Assembly: GCA_030595525.1 (NCBI GenBank)
Contig: JAUVDD010000103.1
Coordinates: 1 to 6,175, forward strand
DNA length: 6,175 nt
Reading direction: 5' to 3'
Source: Puniceicoccales bacterium
Lineage (GTDB): Bacteria; Verrucomicrobiota; Verrucomicrobiia; Opitutales; Oceanipulchritudinaceae
Part shown: one piece after another, positions 1-5,954 of the stretch
Layout of the letters: each line of letters starts with the position of its first letter
How positions within the stretch are numbered: position 1 is the first letter of the stretch
The notes under the pieces: model-generated
Databases searched by the model: none
Told to the model about the DNA's origin: nothing
Seen by the model: only the letters and a program-made list of their open reading frames with translations
Translations under genes and position numbers: made by a program

Positions 1-243
1 GGCAGAATTCTGGCAATATCAAATCATGGTAAGGACATTGAAGAAATCTCCGCCGGTGGCCCACATTTTGAAACTTCACATTACGGCTCAGACTGGAATC
101 TTGTTCGACTGATGAGGGAATATTGTGATGGAGCAGATCCGGTGTGCACGGTGCAGGATGGATTAGCTTCGCTGGAAATGGTCAACGCTGCCCGGGAGTC
201 CTTTGATGCGAATGGTGACCGGAAGATTATTTCCAAAAAATAA
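1..243 (+). CDS. Gfo/Idh/MocA-family oxidoreductase, C-terminal end (partial)
   Basis: The frame is open from the first base to TAA at 241-243 and gives the last 80 residues of a protein that begins outside the window. The stretch around residues 25-36 (HYGSDWNLVRLM) followed by the segment near residues 50-66 (VQDGLASLEMVNAARES) matches the usual C-terminus of Gfo/Idh/MocA sugar dehydrogenases: a late helix reading 'DGLxSLxxVxAAxES', followed by a few residues before the stop. Members of this family use NAD(P) to oxidise or reduce sugars, inositols and glycosides. The nucleotide-binding domain and catalytic lysine lie off the window, so substrate and cofactor cannot be judged, nor can an export signal. 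The gene runs the same way as the symporter 19 bases downstream and is probably cotranscribed with it. The family call rests on a short C-terminal segment only. Confidence 0.72.
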   Translation, partial: GRILAISNHGKDIEEISAGGPHFETSHYGSDWNLVRLMREYCDGADPVCTVQDGLASLEMVNAARESFDANGDRKIISKK

Positions 244-251
244 ATAAGAAC

Positions 252-255
252 GGAG
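252..255 (+). promoter_or_regulatory. Shine-Dalgarno site of the symporter gene
   Basis: GGAG lies 7 bases before the ATG at 263, within the 19-base gap after the oxidoreductase stop. It supports the ATG at 263 over the in-frame ATG at 275 (residue 5). It is the only clear Shine-Dalgarno site in the window; the other three complete genes have none at normal spacing. Confidence 0.7.
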
Positions 256-262
256 AATCCAC

Positions 263-1975
263 ATGCCCCTGTCGATGATCATACCCGTATTCGTCTACTT
301 CGGATTCACCTTTGCCGTTGCGCTGTACTTCAGCCGTTCAGCCGGTAAGAGCAAGGAGGCTTTCTTCCTCGGCGGCCGCAATCTGCCGTGGTGGATCGCC
401 GGGACCTCAATCGCTGCAACAACTTTCGCCGCCGATACACCGCTGGCCATAACTGGAATGATTGCCGCGAAGGGACTGTCGGGGAACTGGTTCTGGCTGG
501 CCGCGATGGGTGTGCATACTGCCACCGCTATATTCTTCGCGAAGTATTGGAGTCGTTTGGGAACGGTGACCGATTCTCAGCTGATCAGTGTTCGTTATTC
601 TGGCAAGTCGGCTGGATTCCTGAGGATTTTCCGTGCTGGCATTTCCGGATTGTTGATGAATTGCATCATTATGGGCTGGGTAATCCGCGCCATGGTGAAA
701 GTCGTCAGCCAGCTCTTTAACTGGCAGGAAATCGCTCCGAACCTGTACGAATTTATAGCTGGATTCTGGCCAACTTCCTCTGCCTTGGGAACTCCCTCGG
801 AGGGCATCACGATCATCATCCTGATCACGCTTGTGGCTATTTATTCGTCTATGGGAGGCTTGAAGGGAGTGGTCATAACGGACCTGTTCCAGTTTGTGTT
901 GGCGATTGGTGGAAGCGTCCTTCTGGCCATGGCGGTTTGGAAAACAGCGGGTGGCCAAACCGGTATTTTGGAATCGCTCTCATCACTGTACGGCGAGGAT
1001 CACAAGTATTTGGATCTCTTTCCTTCAGCCGATAGTACCTGGTTAAGGAATTTGGAGATGGGGATGGGGTTCTTTGGGCTGTACATGATTGCCCAGGGAA
1101 TTGCCCGTCCGGAAGTTGACGGCGGCACTTACTTCATGCAGCGACTGAATGCGTGTAAGAGCGAGGGGGATGCCCAAAAAGCGGGACTCACCTTTGTGTT
1201 CTTTCAGTACCTTGTCCGGGTTTGGCCATGGTTTGTGGTTGGTGTAGGTGCCCTGGTTTTAATTCCTCTGGGAAATGAGGCTTCCGTATTCAATGGGGAG
1301 GCAGCAGCTATTGCCGGTGATCGCGAACTGGCTTATCCATTCCTTATAAAACAACTCCTTTCTCCATGGGTGATCGGATTGTTGATGGCCAGTTTTCTCG
1401 CTGCATTCATGAGTACCATGGATACCCACTTGAATTGGGGAAGTTCATATATTGTGAATGACTGGCTACCGCGTCTTGGGGTCGACTTATCCCCAAAGGC
1501 ACAGGGTTTTGCCGGGAGAATGGCCATTGTCGGATTTGCAGTGTTGGCCATTTTGGTCAGCTTCCAGATCAATACCGTTGAACAAGGGTGGCGCTGGATA
1601 GCCGCCATAACTGCCTCCCTTGCAGTTCCCTCTTTGTTGCGCTGGTTCTGGTGGCGCGTTACTGCTTTCAGCGAGATTACTGCCATCGCATCAGGGCTGC
1701 TAGTAGCCATCATCGTGCACACAACGGGCATAGCCTACGAGTACGGGCTGATTTATATTATGTCGGTGAGTGTGATCGGGATGATGATTGGCATCTTCCT
1801 TGGCCCGAAAACTGATCCAGAGGTGGTTGAAGCATTTCATGCAAAGGCGCAGACAAAGGGCGTTTGGCCGAACTCCCGACAGTTCCCCGCGAAGGAGCTT
1901 CTTACCGTCGCAGGAATTGTTGTCGTGGTAATCCTGTCACTTCGATTAGGCATTCGGGTTATTTTCGGAACGTAA
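263..1975 (+). CDS. Sodium:solute symporter (SSS family)
   Basis: This 570-residue inner-membrane protein very probably couples sodium entry to uptake of a small solute, here most likely a sugar or sugar acid. Roughly 13-14 hydrophobic segments can be picked out, at about residues 4-23, 45-67, 77-95, 128-148, 182-226 (two), 262-281, 308-336, 366-392, 417-435, 443-462, 470-492, 494-514 and 545-568. Family signs are FFLGGRNLPWW at 34-44, the YSSMGGLKGVVITDLFQ signature at 194-210, and a helix with STMDT at 384-388, where SSS proteins place serine/threonine ligands of the Na2 sodium site. The second helix carries an acidic residue in FAADTPLA (D58), which I recall from uncharacterised PVC-type symporters rather than PutP or SGLT. 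Length is normal for the family. It follows the oxidoreductase by 19 bases, probably in one operon, and ends in TAATAA. The substrate is inferred only from neighbours. Confidence 0.93.
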   Translation: MPLSMIIPVFVYFGFTFAVALYFSRSAGKSKEAFFLGGRNLPWWIAGTSIAATTFAADTPLAITGMIAAKGLSGNWFWLAAMGVHTATAIFFAKYWSRLGTVTDSQLISVRYSGKSAGFLRIFRAGISGLLMNCIIMGWVIRAMVKVVSQLFNWQEIAPNLYEFIAGFWPTSSALGTPSEGITIIILITLVAIYSSMGGLKGVVITDLFQFVLAIGGSVLLAMAVWKTAGGQTGILESLSSLYGEDHKYLDLFPSADSTWLRNLEMGMGFFGLYMIAQGIARPEVDGGTYFMQRLNACKSEGDAQKAGLTFVFFQYLVRVWPWFVVGVGALVLIPLGNEASVFNGEAAAIAGDRELAYPFLIKQLLSPWVIGLLMASFLAAFMSTMDTHLNWGSSYIVNDWLPRLGVDLSPKAQGFAGRMAIVGFAVLAILVSFQINTVEQGWRWIAAITASLAVPSLLRWFWWRVTAFSEITAIASGLLVAIIVHTTGIAYEYGLIYIMSVSVIGMMIGIFLGPKTDPEVVEAFHAKAQTKGVWPNSRQFPAKELLTVAGIVVVVILSLRLGIRVIFGT

Positions 1976-1979
1976 TAAG

Positions 1980-4097
1980 TTACTTTTCCCTAACAAGAAA
2001 GAGCCCATCGAGTGGAGGCAGTTTAATTTGTCGATTATCGACCTTGGTTCCATCATTTACCTGCAACATTGACCGGACAAGAGTGTCGTCGGGATCCGTG
2101 AACATTTCCGGAACGAGCTTGATGCGCTTTAGTGAGACTTTCTTTGAATCTGGAAACAGGATTTCCAGATCAAATTCCACGGCTTCTTGTGAAGCGTTGG
2201 CCAGCACGACTCCATGCTCAAATTCACGCGCCAAAGTAATAGGTCCGTTGGCGTAAACGATATTCCTGATTTCGCATTCACCTTGTTCCTCAATAGTCAG
2301 AGTTATCTGCAATGGCCCGTTCCCTTCTCCGGCCTTCCTGAAGTAGGCATACTGCTGTGTGAATCCTGGAGTCCCCATCAGTGCCATGGTATCATTAAAA
2401 AGCCTATTATGGTTGTTGTTGTCGGAATATTCCGGCAGTCCTTCGGCATGAATGACGATTTGCCGGGGGACCAGATCGGTCTGTTTAAATCCGGACAGTC
2501 CTTCCTTCGCATACGCCTCAAACATTAGGACAACATCCCCTTTTTTTACGTCAATGGACGGAAGCGTGAGGATGATGTTTTCATGCTTGTTGGTAGCGGT
2601 ACCCTTAATAATGAGTTCACCGTTTTTGCCACGTTTGATCACACAGTTTTCCGCCTTCATTGAGTTCACGAAGTTCTTCGTCATTTTGACACCCTGACCC
2701 TTGAGCAGATCCTTCGCGCGGTCTGGGTTCATCGTCATCGGCCCCAGTGGTTTGCCCAACCATGGGCCATTGCGAGTCAGTTCGGGAGTGAGAGTAGCCT
2801 GATCCTTGCGAAGATAATCTCCGCTACTGGTGTAGGAAACCCCCAGACAGGATGCTGTTGCCGCACCCAATCGGCGAAGAGCGTGACCATTTGGAATGTC
2901 CTCTGGATTCTTCAACTTTCCGGTGATATAGCTGAATCGATGCTTGGTTGTGTTGTGTTGATTCCAGTAAGTGTGAATATTTAAGAGGCGTCCGAACAAC
3001 CGCCATCCATCATTTGGCGCACATAAGCCCTCTGACTCAATGCCGTTGAGCACACCGACTGCCATCTGCATGGATTGATTCCAACCATCTGCCATAATAA
3101 TAAAATTTTCGCCCATCCGCTCGCGCAAGCGGTTGAGAAATTCCCAATCGCCTTCGCGCCATAGGTTACGGCCATCTGTCGCGATGCCATCGTCTTCAAT
3201 TCCATCGTTATCGACATCGAAATGCGGCCATTTGGTTTTGATGTAGTTCACATCGAATCCGATTCCATGGAGGCTTTCCAGCTTCCCTCCCGGGCCGAAC
3301 CATTGCTCAATTTCTTCCAGGTAAAGATCGGCGGCTGTTTTGCCGTTTTCATCCATTGGACAGACACTGGAGAGATTGTAGAACCACATTTGGCCGCCCC
3401 ACCAACCAGAGACCATTGGTGCAATGTAGGTGTTTTCTGTGGTGAAGGATCTGGCTGATGAACCATAGACGCCTCGTTGAAGGATAATGGTGCTTTTCTC
3501 TTGGTCGATTTTCTTTACCGAAGCGTATTCTGACTGTCGCCAGAGTCGGTTTCCATACTCATCCAGTTTTACGATAATGACATCCGGCATGCGGGGTTGG
3601 CCGTTCTTATCAGGTGAGCCGAAATAGCGGCTCTTGAATATGGATATATCATTCAGCGCGATCTCTTCGTCATTCGCATTGATCGAGTTGCTCAAACCCG
3701 TGCCCGGATAATAAACCCAATGACCGGGGAAGTAGCGCTTCTGCACTTCAGGATAACGTATACCCCGCGCTTCACCATTTAAATGAAGGATCATTAGCTT
3801 GGACGGATTGGCTAATTGCCATTTTTTGTATGTGTCAAAGTAGTCTTCGCCAATACTTAACTCTTCACTGATGTATTTGTCGGTTTTCCCATTGTACAGA
3901 TCCATGGCGTCATGAATGTCTGTTTCGGAGATACCTCGTCCCCTGATTGGGGAACCACGGAAGTGAATGACCTGAGGAAATTCATTCGACATGACCTCAA
4001 GGTTTTCGATCGGACTGGCCGATGCATTTGCAACCGTTGGCAACAAAATGGTTAGTCCGAAAAGCACAAAAGCGGTATGTAAGTGGTAATTTAGCAT
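1980..4097 (-). CDS. Exported glycoside-hydrolase-like TIM-barrel protein of uncertain family
   Basis: The 705-residue product begins with a Sec signal peptide: hydrophobic residues 9-22, then ANA at 23-25, with likely cleavage after A25. It should therefore be periplasmic or secreted. Residues ~40-430 read like a TIM-barrel glycosidase, with strand-like pieces FPQVIHFRG (40-48), KLMILHLNGEA (100-110), GIGFDVNY (278-285), NFIIMADGWN (331-340) and NGIESEG (351-357). D282, D337 and E354/E356 at strand ends are plausible catalytic acids. A DxDxDG calcium-loop motif lies at 294-299. Residues ~475-615 look like a beta-sandwich, possibly carbohydrate binding. The end (~624-700, with EFEHGVVLANAS at 625-636) resembles the small beta domain closing many glycosidases. 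I cannot assign a CAZy family. Convergent with the symporter and divergent from the DUF1080 gene, it has no clear Shine-Dalgarno site. Export is well supported; glycan cleavage is inferred. Confidence 0.72.
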   Translation of the reverse strand: MLNYHLHTAFVLFGLTILLPTVANASASPIENLEVMSNEFPQVIHFRGSPIRGRGISETDIHDAMDLYNGKTDKYISEELSIGEDYFDTYKKWQLANPSKLMILHLNGEARGIRYPEVQKRYFPGHWVYYPGTGLSNSINANDEEIALNDISIFKSRYFGSPDKNGQPRMPDVIIVKLDEYGNRLWRQSEYASVKKIDQEKSTIILQRGVYGSSARSFTTENTYIAPMVSGWWGGQMWFYNLSSVCPMDENGKTAADLYLEEIEQWFGPGGKLESLHGIGFDVNYIKTKWPHFDVDNDGIEDDGIATDGRNLWREGDWEFLNRLRERMGENFIIMADGWNQSMQMAVGVLNGIESEGLCAPNDGWRLFGRLLNIHTYWNQHNTTKHRFSYITGKLKNPEDIPNGHALRRLGAATASCLGVSYTSSGDYLRKDQATLTPELTRNGPWLGKPLGPMTMNPDRAKDLLKGQGVKMTKNFVNSMKAENCVIKRGKNGELIIKGTATNKHENIILTLPSIDVKKGDVVLMFEAYAKEGLSGFKQTDLVPRQIVIHAEGLPEYSDNNNHNRLFNDTMALMGTPGFTQQYAYFRKAGEGNGPLQITLTIEEQGECEIRNIVYANGPITLAREFEHGVVLANASQEAVEFDLEILFPDSKKVSLKRIKLVPEMFTDPDDTLVRSMLQVNDGTKVDNRQIKLPPLDGLFLVREK

Positions 4098-4216
4098 GAT
4101 ACGAAAGGTTGAAAAGTTCAGGGTGTTTGATAGGATTTTGTCCGCCAGAGGGTGGTTTACAAGGGCATTCTAGAATTCGCTCGCAAAGGATCAGCGTAAT
4201 TTCTTTACTGTCATTT
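4098..4216. promoter_or_regulatory. Divergent intergenic region, probable promoters for both flanking genes
   Basis: These 119 bases separate the minus-strand glycosidase-like gene from the DUF1080 gene, so both must be transcribed from here or from further inside their neighbours. The region is fairly AT-rich and contains a perfect 10-base palindrome (ATTCTAGAAT, 4167-4176), which could be part of an operator. A weak reverse-strand promoter match, TTGTAA to CAAAAT with 16 bases between, can be drawn, but it is no better than chance. The DUF1080 frame is open upstream to a TTG at 4109, which I do not believe is the start. Confidence 0.4.
4109..4136 (+). promoter_or_regulatory. Possible sigma70-type promoter for the DUF1080-isomerase pair
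   Basis: TTGAAA (4109-4114, 5 of 6 to consensus) is followed after 16 bases by TAGGAT (4131-4136, 4 of 6). Transcription would start near 4143, leaving a leader of about 74 bases before the ATG at 4217. This is a consensus match by eye only, and promoters in PVC and Bacteroidota genomes often differ from the E. coli pattern. Confidence 0.22.
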
Positions 4217-4990
4217 ATGAACCGAAACAGCATAGCATCGAGATCAATTTTTTTCTACTTCATCGTCTCAATGATTACATTGGGTCTGACTTCTTGTTGT
4301 AAGAAGTCTGATCTTGGAAGAGGAGATGGCTGGGTCTCTCTTTTTGATGGGGAAACCCTGGACGGCTGGATGGTCAAGTGTCTGCCGAAGGATGTGGATA
4401 AGGAGTACTGGAAAGTCGTCGATGGTGCAATCACGGCGGACGTTCCTGCGGATAGTGACCACAAGTACATCTGGCTACTGACGGAAAAGGAATACGATAA
4501 TTTCGAGTTAGAATTGAAGGTCCAATCCTTTGCTGATGCCATAAGCAACAGTGGTGTTCAGGTGCGAAGCCGTTATGATGATGCTGAAGAATGGCTGGAT
4601 GGTCCGCAGATCGATATCAATCCTCCAGACGGCTGGAGAAGTGGTTTCATTTATGACGAGTCCCGGACAGTAAAGCAGTGGATCAGTCCCATCCAGGGAA
4701 AAGCAAACGCTGCCACTATTGAGAATGCCGTTCCAGGATGGAGTTGGAGGCATGGAGATGAGGAAGACCTTTGGAACTATGTCAGGATCATCTGTGTGAA
4801 CACACGTATCATGACTGTTGTGAACGGTGTTACCATCACCGACTTTGATGGAAGTGGAGTTCTGGATAATGCCGATCATGTAAAATTGAATGTTGGAATG
4901 AACGGTCATATCGGTCTGCAGATCCATCCGGGAGGCGAGGGAAAGATCCGGTTCAAGGATATCCAAATAAAAGAAATTAAGCCGGAATAA
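4217..4990 (+). CDS. DUF1080 lipoprotein (3-keto-glycoside hydrolase/lyase family)
   Basis: The 257-residue product starts at the ATG at 4217, because this places a proper lipoprotein signal at the N-terminus: hydrophobic residues 11-24, then lipobox LTSC with C27 as the lipidated cysteine. The open frame extends upstream to a TTG at 4109, but that would bury the signal. The rest is one DUF1080 (PF06439) beta-sandwich: GWVSLFDGETLDGW (38-51), YDNFELELKVQ (93-103), NSGVQVRS (111-118), GPQIDI (129-134), FIYDESR (144-150) and GHIGLQIHPGGEGKIRFKDI (230-249). The GxQxD plus YDESR pattern marks the common Bacteroidota/PVC subgroup. Known family members cleave 3-keto-glycosides formed by Gfo/Idh/MocA-type dehydrogenases, a role that fits its neighbours. 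It is probably membrane-anchored facing the periplasm. No Shine-Dalgarno site is visible. Its stop overlaps the next start by one base. The domain is secure; substrate and exact chemistry are inferred. Confidence 0.92.
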   Translation: MNRNSIASRSIFFYFIVSMITLGLTSCCKKSDLGRGDGWVSLFDGETLDGWMVKCLPKDVDKEYWKVVDGAITADVPADSDHKYIWLLTEKEYDNFELELKVQSFADAISNSGVQVRSRYDDAEEWLDGPQIDINPPDGWRSGFIYDESRTVKQWISPIQGKANAATIENAVPGWSWRHGDEEDLWNYVRIICVNTRIMTVVNGVTITDFDGSGVLDNADHVKLNVGMNGHIGLQIHPGGEGKIRFKDIQIKEIKPE

Positions 4991-5949
4991 TGAACTTCAT
5001 GAGAAAAGTATACGCCAGACGGGATTTTCTTAAATCGGGATTATTGGCTGTACCGATTTTTTCACTACAATCCTCGCCCTTGAATGGGGGCGTGAATCGG
5101 CCATCATCCGAGTACGGCCCCAAAATAAAGATCAGCCTGAATGCATTTTCGTTTAATAGTGAATTGAGAAAGCATTTGGCTGGTGAGTCCGGCGGGCTTA
5201 GCCTCTTCGATGTACTGGATTATTGCGCACGCATCGGATTTGATGCTATTGATCCCACAGGTTACTATTTCCCGGGTTATCCCGAGCGTCCTGATCGCAC
5301 TTATATCAATAAGTTTAAGCGCCATGCCCATCGGTTGGGATTGGGAATAAGTGGCACAGGAATCCGCACGGATTTCGCGAACTCTGACAGGGCAGTTCGA
5401 CAGGCCGGCCTGGAGCTGACCAAGCTCTGGGTGGACGTGGCTTCAGATATGGGAGCACCTGTCCTAAGGGTTTTTGCCGGTAATCAACCAAAGGATGTGG
5501 ACTGGGAAACAGCTGCTGGCTGGGTCGTTGATTCCCTGGCGAAATGTGCGGAATACGGCAAGCAAGCTGGAGTCATAATCGCTGTCCAGAATCATGCCCA
5601 CATGATCAAAACTGCCGATCAGACAATCAACATACTCGACCGGGTTAATTCCGATTGGGTCGGACTGGTTGCCGACACGGGTTCCTTCATTACCGAAAAT
5701 CCGTACGACGATATTGCACGCGTTATACCATACGCGGTGAATTGGCAGCTAAAGGATCTTCTCTCAAGCAGACAGGGTGGACCCATAGATGTGAAGCGAT
5801 TCACACGGCTATTGATCGAAAAGAATTATCGCGGCTACGTACCCATCGAGGCACTACCCGGCCCGGAAGGACGAGAGAAGTTCAACCCATCAAAGCAGGT
5901 TGCCACGCTGTATTCCCAGTTCCGTAAGGCGATTACGGAACTTAGTTGA
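4990..5949 (+). CDS. Tat-signal sugar phosphate isomerase/epimerase-like TIM-barrel protein
   Basis: This 319-residue protein carries a twin-arginine signal, ARRDFLKSG at residues 9-17 followed by hydrophobic residues 18-26, so it is probably exported folded to the periplasm. Residues ~46-316 form a xylose-isomerase-like TIM barrel (AP_endonuc_2, PF01261). Visible strands are KIKISLNAFSF (45-55), IGFDAIDPTGYYF (82-94), APVLRVFAG (156-164), VIIAVQNHAH (195-204), VGLVADTGS (224-232), NWQLKD (251-256) and YVPIEALPG (283-291). D229 and E287 fit metal-ligand positions, while Q200 stands where many relatives have glutamate and Q253 where many have histidine. I recall this QNH/WQxKD form from a Tat-signal subfamily in Bacteroidota and PVC bacteria. 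The TAATG overlap with the DUF1080 gene implies translational coupling and a shared pathway, perhaps epimerisation or hydration of a keto-sugar product. An in-frame ATG at 4999 is an alternative start. The reaction is not known. Confidence 0.87.
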   Translation: MNFMRKVYARRDFLKSGLLAVPIFSLQSSPLNGGVNRPSSEYGPKIKISLNAFSFNSELRKHLAGESGGLSLFDVLDYCARIGFDAIDPTGYYFPGYPERPDRTYINKFKRHAHRLGLGISGTGIRTDFANSDRAVRQAGLELTKLWVDVASDMGAPVLRVFAGNQPKDVDWETAAGWVVDSLAKCAEYGKQAGVIIAVQNHAHMIKTADQTINILDRVNSDWVGLVADTGSFITENPYDDIARVIPYAVNWQLKDLLSSRQGGPIDVKRFTRLLIEKNYRGYVPIEALPGPEGREKFNPSKQVATLYSQFRKAITELS

Positions 5950-5954
5950 GATAA

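Noticed and set aside
407..958. Minus-strand open frame of 183 codons inside the symporter gene
   Set aside because: It lies wholly within a well-supported membrane protein gene. Its translation is rich in R, H, S and Q with no domain or signal, as expected of an antisense shadow.
2541..2547. Run of seven T's, considered as a terminator tail or frameshift site
   Set aside because: On the coding (minus) strand it is simply the Lys-Lys codons at residues 518-519 of the exported protein. The frame is intact on both sides and no hairpin precedes it.
4109..4216. TTG at 4109 as the start of the DUF1080 gene, adding 36 residues
   Set aside because: It would put a non-hydrophobic leader before the lipoprotein signal and remove nearly all the space for a promoter. 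The ATG at 4217 gives a normal lipobox protein.
4508..4966. Minus-strand open frame of 152 codons opposite the DUF1080 gene
   Set aside because: The plus-strand frame carries unmistakable DUF1080 motifs across the whole stretch. The antisense product shows no recognisable feature.
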